A stretch of DNA of 47,967 nt, from the NCBI GenBank assembly GCA_016218105.1, contig JACRET010000044.1, positions 1 through 47,967 of the forward strand. The letters are read 5' to 3'. The position numbers and the translations under genes are program-made. The notes below the pieces were generated by a model, which was given only the letters and a program-made list of their open reading frames with translations, ran no database searches and was not told the origin of the DNA. This stretch comes from Deltaproteobacteria bacterium. Lineage in GTDB: Bacteria > Desulfobacterota > GWC2-55-46. The number at the start of each line of letters is the position of its first letter. Positions within the stretch are counted from its first letter, which is position 1. Shown in pieces: positions 7,902 to 15,752 of the stretch.

Positions 7902-8522
7902 CTATAGTCCCTTAAGCCTGTCTCTCAGGGAAAGGGCTTTCTCATCCTCGCCGGTCACAGTATACAGTTCGAGGAGGTGATCGTATATCTCCTTGAGCCC
8001 GTCGGCCCCGGCCTTTGCCGCTCTGTCCCTGTTCGTTGCGTTTAAAAAAGTCTCCTCAGCTTCGAGGAATTTTTTCTGTCTCGTCTGGATCACGCCCAGG
8101 GTATCCAGATAAATATAATCCCGCTCCCTGTCCCCATCGATCGCCATTTTAGCGGCATTCCCGGCCTTTCCGTATTCACCCTGCTCCATAAAGGCCCAAG
8201 CGAGATTATTGTAGAACGCGCTGTTTGCTGGTTCTATCCTTATGGCCTTGAGGTAATTCGACTCCGCCTCCTTGAAATCCTTGAGCTTAAGATATACATT
8301 GCCCATCCCAAAATACGCAAGGGCGCTCGTTTTATCCGTCTCGATGACTTTCGAGTATTCCCTCTTCGCAAGCTCATGCTCTCCTCTGGCCAGGTATATA
8401 GAGGCCAGCTCAAGCCGCTCATCGACGCTCAGGGCTTCGGGCCTGTTGTCGATCTTTACGATACCACATGCGCAAAGGGAGGCAAGCAGGAAGATAAGGA
8501 TGGGCGTTTTTAAATTTTTCAA
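7902..8522 (-). CDS. Tetratricopeptide-repeat lipoprotein-like protein (PA2778-associated)
   Basis: A 206-residue exported TPR protein. The TTG at 8522 is chosen as start because GGGAGG stands 5 bp before it and it gives a compact leader (MKNLKTPILIFLLASLCAC). The frame is open further up to a TTG at 8603, but that adds a charged, non-leader N-terminus with a poor Shine-Dalgarno. The leader ends in a lipobox-like LCAC, imperfect because of Cys at -2. About four TPR units follow (for example ALAYFGMGNVYLKLKDFKEA). The upstream genes encode a C39-like peptidase and a PA2779-like protein. In Pseudomonas PA2778-type proteins, peptidase and TPR parts are, as I recall, fused; here they are separate. 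Role unknown, probably protein binding at the envelope. Confidence 0.82.
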   Translation of the reverse strand: MKNLKTPILIFLLASLCACGIVKIDNRPEALSVDERLELASIYLARGEHELAKREYSKVIETDKTSALAYFGMGNVYLKLKDFKEAESNYLKAIRIEPANSAFYNNLAWAFMEQGEYGKAGNAAKMAIDGDRERDYIYLDTLGVIQTRQKKFLEAEETFLNATNRDRAAKAGADGLKEIYDHLLELYTVTGEDEKALSLRDRLKGL

Positions 8523-8624
8523 ATGAACCTCCCGGCGTCTTTGCGGAGTATCGAAGGCCTGATGTTTAAAAAGTCCGGAAAGCAGGCTTGGGGAAATTTT
8601 CAAACCTTCACCGAGGGTGCAAAA

Positions 8625-9200
8625 TTATCTCTTGCCCCTGACAAGAAGCGTGGAGAAGTTTGTCTTTGACCAGAGCTTATGGAGTTCGGAATATGAATAT
8701 ACCTCGTTCTTATTGACGCCAGAGTAAGCGATTACGTGCTTTGATTTATCGTTGTAGCCCACGATGACCATGTAATGGCCTACCGGGTAGAAATCATAGC
8801 CAAGGTCGATGAATACTATCAAGGGAACATTGAGGGATATCTTTTCCTTCAAGTCCTCGATGCCGCCTTTATAGTACACGGCCTCAAAACCCTTGCTTCT
8901 TGCGTAAAGAAGGAGGTCTACCGGGAAGGTGCCTTTAAGCTTTTCATCATAGACCTCGGCCGCTATCTCCTCATCGGGGATGTTCCTGTCCCAGTAGCCG
9001 ATAACGCTGGCAAGAGAGGACGGCCCGCACATATACTCTTCCTGCGCGTAAAACGGCACGTTGTCTATATATGCGCCTGCGCCGGGGTTTTCCCTGATCT
9101 CCTCGATGACGTGGTCAGGACTTACCCTTATTAAGCCGCAGCTTGCAATGAGTATAATGAGGGGGATGAGCAGGAGAGGCAATACCCTGGCTTTATTCAT
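8625..9200 (-). CDS. C39-like cysteine peptidase lipoprotein (PA2778 family type)
   Basis: A 191-residue putative lipoprotein with a papain-fold C39-like peptidase domain. The ATG at 9200 gives a proper signal peptide (MNKARVLPLLLIPLIILIASC) with lipobox IASC; an upstream ATG at 9236 lies inside a hairpin and adds a polar extension. The catalytic Cys is in QEEYMCGPSSLASVIGYW, the His in PVGHYMVIVGYND, and a downstream Ser/Asn-rich turn could supply the third residue. C39 domains usually cut double-glycine leader peptides during export, but stand-alone exported forms have unknown substrates. It is followed by the TPR gene and preceded by a PA2779-like gene, making a three-gene envelope unit. 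Confidence 0.85.
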   Translation of the reverse strand: MNKARVLPLLLIPLIILIASCGLIRVSPDHVIEEIRENPGAGAYIDNVPFYAQEEYMCGPSSLASVIGYWDRNIPDEEIAAEVYDEKLKGTFPVDLLLYARSKGFEAVYYKGGIEDLKEKISLNVPLIVFIDLGYDFYPVGHYMVIVGYNDKSKHVIAYSGVNKNEVYSYSELHKLWSKTNFSTLLVRGKR

Positions 9201-9224
9201 CAACGGGACACTTCCTGAAGCCTT

Positions 9225-9252
9225 GCCTGCCGGCATTTTCGGGCCGGCAGGC
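9225..9252. other. Strong intergenic hairpin
   Basis: Perfect 10-bp stem GCCTGCCGGC/GCCGGCAGGC with an 8-nt loop in the 68 bp spacer between the PA2779-like gene and the peptidase gene. No T-tract follows on either strand, so it looks more like an RNA-stability or differential-expression element than a Rho-independent terminator. Confidence 0.55.
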
Positions 9253-9268
9253 AGGACGCGGTCTAAGG

Positions 9269-9667
9269 CTATCTTATGACTATCTTGCGGTCGGCGAGCT
9301 TGAGTATCACCATCACCAGTATAACTATGACAAGTAGCGCTATCACGACCCCAAGCGCATCTCCGCCGGGATAGAGGCTGTCGAGCTGAGAGGCGAACTG
9401 ATGGAGTTCCTGATCGCTCAATCTATCCACCCTGGACCTTATCTCGGACATCGAGAGTCCGGCTGACTCAAGCTTATCGGAGACAAGCTTGGATTCCAGC
9501 ACCCTTTGCGCCTTATCCATATCGGCGGCCCTGTCTGTCCGTGCCGCGGCCAACTCAGGCCCGACGACATAAGCCATAGACTTTGAGGGTATGCTCCCTA
9601 TCGCGAGCATACAGAGCGCCACGATAACGGCAACCTGCCGGAAATACAGACTTTTGACATACCTCAT
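9269..9667 (-). CDS. PA2779-like membrane-anchored exported protein
   Basis: A 132-residue protein with a signal peptide (about 1-32, ending SIPSKSMA), a helical periplasmic segment rich in Ala, Asp and Arg (about 38-95, including LSDQELHQFASQLDSLYPGG) and a C-terminal transmembrane helix (about 103-122, ALGVVIALLVIVILVMVIL) with a positive tail. This layout matches the PA2779/DUF6627-type family, normally encoded beside a PA2778-type cysteine peptidase, as here. Double-glycine-like YPGGDALG precedes the membrane helix. The ATG has a GAGGAGGG Shine-Dalgarno. Function unknown; pairing suggests it is a substrate or partner of the peptidase. Confidence 0.8.
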   Translation of the reverse strand: MRYVKSLYFRQVAVIVALCMLAIGSIPSKSMAYVVGPELAAARTDRAADMDKAQRVLESKLVSDKLESAGLSMSEIRSRVDRLSDQELHQFASQLDSLYPGGDALGVVIALLVIVILVMVILKLADRKIVIR

Positions 9668-9864
9668 TTGCGCCCTCCTCTCAGTGTGGTTAGCATGGTT
9701 CCAGGATCGACTAAACGGGTGTAATATGGCTTGGCAAAACAGCCTGAAATGCCCTTTCGGAGGCTTGAAAGAACGTAGCCTATGGGTTTAATTTATAGAC
9801 CAAAAACAACGTCCTGTCAACATCCCTTGCAAACAAAATGAAACTATGCTAATTTCGAAATATC

Positions 9865-10140
9865 ATGAAATTAACCAAGGAACAGGTCGAAAAAATATCA
9901 GAGAGCATCCTTGCCAGACTGAAGGATAAAGACCTCATCGTTTTCAAGGCGGATGAACGCCGGGTGCTCGAAAAAATAAACGAAGCCATTCTCGCTGACC
10001 TCAGGGCCGAAGATACCCTTGACAAGGAAGTCGAAGAGATACTTAAAACCCACGGCGCCGGAGCGCAGAAGCTCGATTACAGGAAGATGTTCAACATGGT
10101 AAAGGGAAAGCTCGCCAGGGAACGGGGGATAATACTTTGA
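9865..10140 (+). CDS. DUF507 family protein (first of a tandem pair)
   Basis: A 91-residue soluble alpha-helical protein. The N-terminus MKLTKEQVEKISESILARL and the mid-segment ADLRAEDTLDKEVEEIL are typical of DUF507, a small uncharacterised family. No signal peptide, membrane helix or catalytic motif is seen. The Shine-Dalgarno is weak. The stop codon overlaps the TTG start of a second DUF507 gene by 4 bp, so the two should be made together and may form a heterodimer. Function unknown. Confidence 0.85.
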   Translation: MKLTKEQVEKISESILARLKDKDLIVFKADERRVLEKINEAILADLRAEDTLDKEVEEILKTHGAGAQKLDYRKMFNMVKGKLARERGIIL

Positions 10141-10421
10141 GACTCTCGGATGACAGGATCTCTCATCTCGCCCATCTCGTATCTGACGGGATATGGAATG
10201 ACGACCTTGTGGATTTCAAAGACGATGACAAGGTGCTTTCAGAGATCAAAAAGGTTATCGCCGATTACCTGCGGGTCGAGGACGACGCGGACTCAGCCGC
10301 CAGAAACAAGATAAGATCGCTCTCAAGGGACGTCCCCGAAGGCAGTCGCGAGTGGGATATCCTCTACAAGAAATATTATGAGGAAGAGGTCTCCAAGAAA
10401 GGCTTTTTCTCAAAAGGCTGA
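10137..10421 (+). CDS. DUF507 family protein (second of a tandem pair)
   Basis: A 94-residue helical protein related to its upstream neighbour: DDRISHLAHLVSDGIWND and IADYLRVEDDADSAARNKI align with the same DUF507 positions. The start is the TTG at 10137, overlapping the preceding TGA by 4 bp. The tail (EEEVSKKGFFSKG) is lysine-rich. Sequence identity with the first copy is modest, implying an old duplication. No known function. Confidence 0.85.
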   Translation: MRLSDDRISHLAHLVSDGIWNDDLVDFKDDDKVLSEIKKVIADYLRVEDDADSAARNKIRSLSRDVPEGSREWDILYKKYYEEEVSKKGFFSKG

Positions 10422-10824
10422 TTATTCCCAGGGCAACAAGGGCTTACCAGCTAGCCGGGTTGAAAAACACCCGGCTAGTGCAATCCATGAATGGATTGCC
10501 TAATTGCAAGACTTTCCAAGTCGAGCAATTAGTGAGGTTTGGCCGAATTTACTTCGGTCAAACCGTAGTTGAAAAAGCCATGGATGGACTTTTTCGACAT
10601 CCTATAGACCAACCACCTCTCTTTTCAGTATATTGCCGTAACAGACCGCCAGCCGATCCTTGGTATGGATTGACGAATTGCGAGACTTGAAAAGCCGGGC
10701 GATTTCTTGAAAGGCCTCACCGGAGTTTCAAAGGGCCTTGGCGCAGAGCCGCGGACATCGAAAATTCTCCGGCTAAAAAAGTCTGGCGGCAAACCCCGGA
10801 ATAGAACCCTCTGCGAGTCATTTA
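10422..10824. repeat. Spacer with a tandem run of hairpins
   Basis: A 403 bp gap with no gene seen. Its first half (10451-10598) is packed with five consecutive stem-loops, described separately. From about 10665 there is a degenerate second version of part of this sequence (ATGGATTGACGAATTGCGAGACTTG compared with the segment near 10491-10514). No promoter stands out upstream of the DUF445 gene. Confidence 0.65.
10451..10598. repeat. Array of five adjacent palindromes
   Basis: Stems read directly: CTAGCCGGGT/ACCCGGCTAG (10451-10478); GCAATCCAT/ATGGATTGC (10480-10499); CTAATTGC/GCAATTAG (10500-10532) with an inner GACTT/AAGTC; a 12-bp stem GGTTTGGCCGAA with its partner, one G.U (10536-10564); GTTGAAAAAG/CTTTTTCGAC (10568-10598) with inner CCAT/ATGG. 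The outermost sequences (GTTGAAAAACACCC and GGACTTTTTC-ACATCCT) match the short palindrome at 25233-25285, so this may be an expanded copy of that element. Confidence 0.8.
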
Positions 10825-11427
10825 ATGGATTATCAGCTTTTATTGCCTCCGTTGGCAGGCGCCGTAATAGGTTGGTTTACGAACTATGTGGCCATAAAGC
10901 TTCTGTTCAGGCCGCATAAGCCCGTACATATCCTAGGGTACAGGATACAGGGCGTAATACCCAAGCGGAGGAAGGAGATCGCCCGCTCCATGGCAAAGGC
11001 GATCGAAAAAGAGCTTCTCTCATCGGACGATCTCGCCAAGGCCCTTGGGGGCATGAACTGGGAAAAGGAGATCGAAAAGACCGTCGAGGAGGCCGTAGAG
11101 CACAAATTCACCACAAGGTTCCAGAACCTCCCTATCATCGGGCTTGTCTCGGAAAATATCAAAAACCAGGTCAAGCTTACCATCACGAAAGAGATATTGA
11201 GGCAGGTAGACAGGAAAAAAGGCGCCCTGGCCTCCAAGTTAAAACAGAACATAGACATTCAGGAAATCATGGTCTCCAAGATAGACCAGCTCGACCTTAA
11301 AAGGTTCGAGGGGCTCCTTACCGAATTCATAGCGAGGGAGCTTAAGCACCTTGAGTGGCTTGGCGGGGTCATGGGCTTTCTCATAGGTCTGGCCCAATCC
11401 GGCCTCTCTCTCATTTTAGGGTGGTAA
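10825..11427 (+). CDS. DUF445 family membrane-associated protein
   Basis: A 200-residue protein of the DUF445 family (YheB-like). The N-terminus has a hydrophobic segment with the family signature PPLAGAVIGWFTNYVAIKLL followed by FRP, then GYRIQGVIPKRRKEIARSMA. The middle is amphipathic helix and the C-terminus ends in a second hydrophobic segment (about 178-198, WLGGVMGFLIGLAQSGLSLI). It is likely a membrane protein with both ends anchored. The stop is just ahead of thiD and the two genes appear co-transcribed. Family function unknown. Confidence 0.88.
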   Translation: MDYQLLLPPLAGAVIGWFTNYVAIKLLFRPHKPVHILGYRIQGVIPKRRKEIARSMAKAIEKELLSSDDLAKALGGMNWEKEIEKTVEEAVEHKFTTRFQNLPIIGLVSENIKNQVKLTITKEILRQVDRKKGALASKLKQNIDIQEIMVSKIDQLDLKRFEGLLTEFIARELKHLEWLGGVMGFLIGLAQSGLSLILGW

Positions 11428-11432
11428 TCAAT

Positions 11433-12170
11433 TTGAGAATAGCTCTGACCATCGCAGGCGCCGACCCTACCGGCGGGGCGGGGATTCAAGCCGATATAAA
11501 GACCTTCGAGGCGTTCGGGGTCATGGGTCTTTCGGCCATTACCGCGCTTACGGCCCAGGACGGGAATGCCGTAGCCTCCACCAGGCCGGTAAGCCCAGCC
11601 TTTTTAAAGGAGCAGATCTCGGTTCTCTGTAAAAAATTCAAGATTGACGCTATGAAGATAGGCATGCTCGGAACCGCCAAAAACGCCAGAGCGGTTACGG
11701 AACTTATAAAAGAATACAGGTTAAAAAATATAGTCCTCGATACGGTCTTACGCTCCACCGGCGGCTATCCGCTCATAAAAGGCGACGGAATAAAGGCGAT
11801 AAAAGAGATGCTCGCTTTTGTTACTATCGCCACCCCAAACCTCCATGAAGCCTCTATGATCTCAGGTATCGGTATAAAAGACACGGAGGGCATGGAAGAG
11901 GCGGCGAAGGCGATAGCTGATTTCGGCCCCAGGTATGTGCTCTTGAAGGGCGGACACCTTAAAACGGACCCTGTCGATATCCTCTATGACGGTAAAAAAT
12001 TTGAATACTTCCACGGCAAGAGGTTAAAAGGCGATGCCGAAAGACTACACGGCACCGGGTGCATACTGTCGGCCGGCATAGCCGCAGGCCTGGCAAAAGG
12101 CGGTAGCGCGGAGAAAGCGGTAGAGGGGGCAAGGGAGTTTCTAATGCGCGTGCTTAAAGGAAGGCGTTAG
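11433..12170 (+). CDS. thiD: Hydroxymethylpyrimidine/phosphomethylpyrimidine kinase
   Basis: Phosphorylates HMP and HMP-P to HMP-PP for thiamine biosynthesis. The 245-residue ribokinase-fold protein starts LRIALTIAGADPTGGAGIQA, the typical ThiD N-terminus, then DAMKIGMLG, TPNLHEASMI, YVLLKGGHL and the C-terminal anion-hole/catalytic motif LHGTGCILSAGIAAGLA. The TTG at 11433 is taken as start since it gives the family N-terminus and has TAGGGTGG 8 bp upstream; the frame stays open into the DUF445 gene but that part is non-homologous. No other thi genes and no TPP riboswitch are visible. Its last 4 bp overlap the convergent radC-like gene. Confidence 0.94.
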   Translation: MRIALTIAGADPTGGAGIQADIKTFEAFGVMGLSAITALTAQDGNAVASTRPVSPAFLKEQISVLCKKFKIDAMKIGMLGTAKNARAVTELIKEYRLKNIVLDTVLRSTGGYPLIKGDGIKAIKEMLAFVTIATPNLHEASMISGIGIKDTEGMEEAAKAIADFGPRYVLLKGGHLKTDPVDILYDGKKFEYFHGKRLKGDAERLHGTGCILSAGIAAGLAKGGSAEKAVEGAREFLMRVLKGRR

Positions 12171-12862
12171 GAGTTAGAGCCTTTAAGCCATCCAAGCTCC
12201 CTCGCGCTTATATGAGAGCTGCTCCCTGTAATGAGATAATCGTGCACTATGATATCTATCGCCTCCGCAGATGACTCAAGCTCTTTAACAAGGTGCTTTT
12301 CAAGTCCCTTCGGGGTTATCTTCTCTCCCGGCGTATTGTGAACGAATATTATGGAGCGCGCGTTGTATTTAAACGCCTTCTCGATCACCTTTTTGGGAGA
12401 GATGGAAGCCCTGTCTATGCCCCCCTCATGTATCGTCTCGACCCCCAGTATCTCGTTTTTAGTATTGAGGTAGAGGGCCAGGAACTTCTCCGAGGCCTCG
12501 CCCTTAAACGTAAGCTCAAGGAAATCAAATACGTCTTTGGCTGAACGCACGGGATGCCTGCCTATCATCTGCTCAAGAAGGTAAGCTCCGGCGATCTCCT
12601 TAAGCAGGATCAGCAGGATGGCGGTATTGTCCCCGATGCCTGGTATGCACGAAAGGTCTTCGTATTTGGCCTCGAATACGCCTTTAAGCCCCTTAAATCT
12701 GCCTAGAAGCTCCTTGGCGAGCGGCTTTACATCCCTCCTGGGTATGGCGAAGGTCAACAGGAGTTCCAGAACCTCGTAGTCATGGAACCCTTCGAGAGAA
12801 GTGTTGATGTATTTGCCCTTTAATCTTTTCCTGTGTCCGGCCTTCGAAGAGGTAATTGTCAT
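12167..12862 (-). CDS. radC: RadC-like JAB-domain protein with altered metal motif
   Basis: A 231-residue member of the RadC/YeeS family. The N-terminal helix-hairpin-helix part has LSCIPGIGDNTAILLILLKE (about 65-85). The JAB/MPN-like domain (about 110-225) contains LALYLNTKNEILGVETIHEG and IIFVHNTPGEKITPKGLEKH. Typical RadC proteins read HNHPSG-x-PxPSxxD at that point; here the second His is Thr and the Asp position is Glu, so the metal site looks impaired. Biological role of RadC is unclear; the old DNA-repair assignment is not well supported. No Shine-Dalgarno stands out. Convergent with thiD, overlapping 4 bp. Confidence 0.85.
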   Translation of the reverse strand: MTITSSKAGHRKRLKGKYINTSLEGFHDYEVLELLLTFAIPRRDVKPLAKELLGRFKGLKGVFEAKYEDLSCIPGIGDNTAILLILLKEIAGAYLLEQMIGRHPVRSAKDVFDFLELTFKGEASEKFLALYLNTKNEILGVETIHEGGIDRASISPKKVIEKAFKYNARSIIFVHNTPGEKITPKGLEKHLVKELESSAEAIDIIVHDYLITGSSSHISARELGWLKGSNS

Positions 12863-12944
12863 AAGAGGATTCGCCCGCGCTGGATTTGGTTGAAATCGAC
12901 GGTAGCCGGATCGCTTATAAATCTCTAACAGACTGCTAAGGAAC

Positions 12945-13709
12945 CTATTCCGTCTTAAGCCCCTTCAGAAAAGGTTTTATAATATCCATAGGCAGCGGGA
13001 AGAGTATCGTCGAGTTCTTCTCCGCGGCTATCTCCGTTAACGTCTGCAGATACCGTAACTGCAGCGATACCGGGTTCTGGCTGAGCAGGTTCGCGGCCTC
13101 CAGTATCTTATAAGAGGCCATCAGCTCTCCTTCGGCATGGATTATCTTCGCCCTCTTCTCCCTTTCAGCCTCGGCCTGTTTCGCCATCGCCCTCTTCATC
13201 TCTTCAGGGAGGTCTATGGCCTTTACCTCGACAAGGCCCACCTTTATGCCCCAGGGGTCTGTCTGGCGGTCGAGTATCTCCTGTATTATCTTGTTTATCT
13301 TGTCCCTTTCAGTTAAAAGCTCGTCCAGCTCAGCCTGCCCGCAAACGCTTCTCAAGGTCGTCTGCGCCAGCTGGCTTGTCGCGTAAAGGTAGTTCTCCAC
13401 GGCTATTATCGCCTTGTCCGGCAACAATACCCTAAAGTATACCACGGCATTTACCCGGACGGAGACGTTATCCCTGGTTATGACCTCCTGTGGCGGAACA
13501 TCCATCGTAACGGTCCGCAAGCTCACCTTTATCATCTTCTGGACGCCGGGGATGAGGAGTATAAGCCCGGGGCCCTTTACGGCCTGGAACCTTCCGAGAA
13601 AAAATATGACCCCTCTTTCATACTCCGGCAAGATCTTTATCGCGCTCCAAAGGAACATGAGCACGATAGCGGCCAGAACTATCGTTCCTGTACCTATTCC
13701 GAAATTCAT
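12945..13709 (-). CDS. Slipin/stomatin-like SPFH membrane protein
   Basis: A 254-residue SPFH-domain protein: an N-terminal transmembrane helix (about 5-25, [20 protein letters not shown]), then the SPFH/band-7 domain with [27 protein letters not shown] and [19 protein letters not shown], and a coiled C-terminal region ([20 protein letters not shown]). It is expected to oligomerise in the membrane and organise partner proteins. The second ATG (13709) is chosen because GGAGG lies 5 bp before it; an ATG at 13721 overlaps that Shine-Dalgarno. It directly follows the NfeD-type gene, the classic slipin-NfeD pair. Confidence 0.93.
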   Translation of the reverse strand: MNFGIGTGTIVLAAIVLMFLWSAIKILPEYERGVIFFLGRFQAVKGPGLILLIPGVQKMIKVSLRTVTMDVPPQEVITRDNVSVRVNAVVYFRVLLPDKAIIAVENYLYATSQLAQTTLRSVCGQAELDELLTERDKINKIIQEILDRQTDPWGIKVGLVEVKAIDLPEEMKRAMAKQAEAEREKRAKIIHAEGELMASYKILEAANLLSQNPVSLQLRYLQTLTEIAAEKNSTILFPLPMDIIKPFLKGLKTE

Positions 13710-13722
13710 GGGAACCTCCATT

Positions 13723-15030
13723 TTAAACCTTTTTTACCCTGACTGTAAGCCCTGCCATTACCTCGGTTATCTTCACCTTATCGCCTTTTTTAAGAGGCTC
13801 GCCGGTCACAGCGTTCCAGTACTCGCCTTCTATGAATATCTTCCCTTCTCTTTCGAAATCCTCTGTCGCCGTGCCTGTCTCGCCCACAAGGCCTTCGGCC
13901 CCGCTTACAGGCTTTTTCCTGTGCAGCATCAGGGCGTAATACATCGTGCCTAGTATCAGCGCGGTCATAAGCGCGACCGTCGGAACAATCACCCAGACCG
14001 AGAGTCTCATAAAGGGCGCCGGCGAGTCAAAGAGCATTAAAGACCCTAGTATGAGCGATATCATGCCGGCGATCGTAAGGAGGCCGTAGCTTACGACCTT
14101 CACCTCCACTATGAAAAACACTATCGCGAGGCCTATGAGCAGAAGACCGGCGTAGTTGATCGAGAGCGTCTGGAAGGCATAGAACGCGAGTATCAGGCAT
14201 ATGGCGCCCACCACGCCGGGAAGTATCAACCCCGGGTTGGATAGCTCGAAATATATGCCTATGAGCCCTATCATCATCAGGATGTACGCGATGTTCGGGT
14301 TGCTTATCGCGTTTAACACCCTGAACCTTAAGCCCATCTCGAAATCGACAACCTCTACGCCCTTTGTATGGATCACCCGCTCCCCGCCGGGAAGCGCCAC
14401 CCGTACCCCGTCGAGCCTCGTTATGAGGTCTTCCCTGCTGGCGGCGACCATATCTATCACCTTGATCTTAAGCGCGTCCTCTGGGGTTATGTTTACGCTC
14501 TCCCTGACCGCCTTCTCCGCCCAGTCGGGGTTCCGATTCCTCTTTGAGGCGATCGACCGTATATACGCGACCGAGTCGTTCTCGATCTTTTTAGCCATGG
14601 TCTCGTCTATCTTACCGCCGCCCATGGCGACAGGATGGGCTGAGCCGATGTTCGTGCCAGGGGCCATTGCCGCGATATTGGCGGCGTATGTGATAAATAC
14701 CCCGGCGGACGCGGCCCTTCCCCCTGCGGGCGCGACATAGACTATGACGGGGACTTCGGAAGAAAGGATGTTTTTTATGATCTCCCGCATCGAGAGGTCG
14801 AGCCCTCCGGGGGTGTCGAGCTGTATTATGACCGCCTCGGCCGACGCCTCCCCTGCCTCTTTGATCCCTCCCGTCAGGTACTCAGCCATGACGGGGTTCA
14901 CTATGCCCTCCGCCTTTATGTAATAGATACCCGAAGCCGGGAAGGCGGCAGAGCTGTTAACGTAAGGTGGTGATTGTAAAAAAAAGATTATAAAAAGGAA
15001 GAGAAAGAAAAAACGGGCTTTTACATTCAT
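13723..15030 (-). CDS. NfeD family membrane-bound ClpP-class serine protease
   Basis: A 435-residue long-form NfeD (NfeD1b-type). An N-terminal signal peptide (about 1-30) leads to a ClpP-like protease domain: [19 protein letters not shown], then [19 protein letters not shown] with the nucleophile Ser region, and [13 protein letters not shown]. Four or five transmembrane helices (about 240-370) follow, and a C-terminal OB-fold ([13 protein letters not shown] to VRVKKV). In archaeal homologues the protease cleaves the C-terminal part of the partner stomatin. The partner slipin gene is next (2 bp from stop to its first ATG), supporting a functional pair. No clear Shine-Dalgarno before the ATG. 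Confidence 0.93.
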   Translation of the reverse strand: MNVKARFFFLFLFIIFFLQSPPYVNSSAAFPASGIYYIKAEGIVNPVMAEYLTGGIKEAGEASAEAVIIQLDTPGGLDLSMREIIKNILSSEVPVIVYVAPAGGRAASAGVFITYAANIAAMAPGTNIGSAHPVAMGGGKIDETMAKKIENDSVAYIRSIASKRNRNPDWAEKAVRESVNITPEDALKIKVIDMVAASREDLITRLDGVRVALPGGERVIHTKGVEVVDFEMGLRFRVLNAISNPNIAYILMMIGLIGIYFELSNPGLILPGVVGAICLILAFYAFQTLSINYAGLLLIGLAIVFFIVEVKVVSYGLLTIAGMISLILGSLMLFDSPAPFMRLSVWVIVPTVALMTALILGTMYYALMLHRKKPVSGAEGLVGETGTATEDFEREGKIFIEGEYWNAVTGEPLKKGDKVKITEVMAGLTVRVKKV

Positions 15031-15101
15031 AAACCGATTCTATCAGGGTTTTTGCGCCATTTCAATGAACGGCGAATGTAAGCCGGGGTAGACGGAGACT
15101 G

Positions 15102-15752
15102 CTATAAGCCTTTTAGCTCCTTAACGACCATCTTCATGTCCTCAAAGATATCCCCCCTCAGCTCACGCCTTCTCAGGATCTCAAGAGGGGAATACGTCGG
15201 CATCACCATGATATTCTTATAGCTGTGGAACCGGCCCCGCGCCTCTTTGATATCTTCCCTGACTGTAAAAAGAAACGCAGCCTCAGGCCCGAGCGCGACA
15301 ATGACCTTCGGCTTAAAGTTAGCTATTTTTTCGTCAATGAGGGTGGAGCAATTTGAAATGGCGGTCTTAATATCGAACGGTGGGGTATTTTTAATCGATG
15401 AAAAAAGAGACCTTTCTCCGCTGTATTTAACCCCTGTCTCGGAGGCAACCCAGACAAGTATTTTACTCAGTTGGTCTTCCTCCTCTGAAAACGGCCCTCC
15501 TTCCCCAACCCCGCTTATCCCGGAGCCGTTTACAAAAAGCGCCTCCCCGACCTTCCAGAGCCCGAATACCGCACCATCGCCTTCCGTCTTTTTGAAGCCT
15601 TCGGACGTGACCCAGCCTTCGCCCTCAGGGCTGACTTCGGGCGTCCCGGGTTTGACTATCGGGATGCCTGTGACCCCGGCATAGTTCATCAGTTCGAGGG
15701 AAGAGACGAGGCTGCCGGCAATTTCATCGTATTCTTTTTTAATATCCCGCAT
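15102..15752 (-). CDS. Uracil-DNA glycosylase-like protein, degenerate (lacking Fe-S and catalytic motifs)
   Basis: A 216-residue protein. The C-terminal part, from FKPKVIVALGPEAAFLF through ARGRFHSYKNIMVMPTYSP to DIFEDMKMVVKELK, matches the end of family 4/5 uracil-DNA glycosylases. In active enzymes the corresponding motif is PTYHP; here His is Ser. The usual N-terminal GEAPG-x-x-E motif is replaced by NGSGISGVGEGG, and only one Cys remains (SNCSTLID), so the four-Cys iron-sulfur site is absent. A poorly conserved region of about 75 residues comes first. The ATG at 15752 has GGAG 5 bp upstream. Likely a catalytically dead, possibly DNA-binding relative. Confidence 0.7.
   Translation of the reverse strand: MRDIKKEYDEIAGSLVSSLELMNYAGVTGIPIVKPGTPEVSPEGEGWVTSEGFKKTEGDGAVFGLWKVGEALFVNGSGISGVGEGGPFSEEEDQLSKILVWVASETGVKYSGERSLFSSIKNTPPFDIKTAISNCSTLIDEKIANFKPKVIVALGPEAAFLFTVREDIKEARGRFHSYKNIMVMPTYSPLEILRRRELRGDIFEDMKMVVKELKGL

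Noticed and set aside
8523-8603. Upstream TTG (8603) as start of the TPR gene
   Set aside because: It has a poor Shine-Dalgarno and would place 27 polar residues before a clear export leader; TTG 8522 has GGGAGG at 5 bp.
10451-10598. CRISPR-like array
   Set aside because: The five palindromes have unrelated sequences and no repeat-spacer periodicity, and no cas genes are present.
11428-11460. TPP riboswitch ahead of thiD
   Set aside because: Only 5 bp separate the DUF445 stop from the thiD start, and no CTGAGA-type motif is present.
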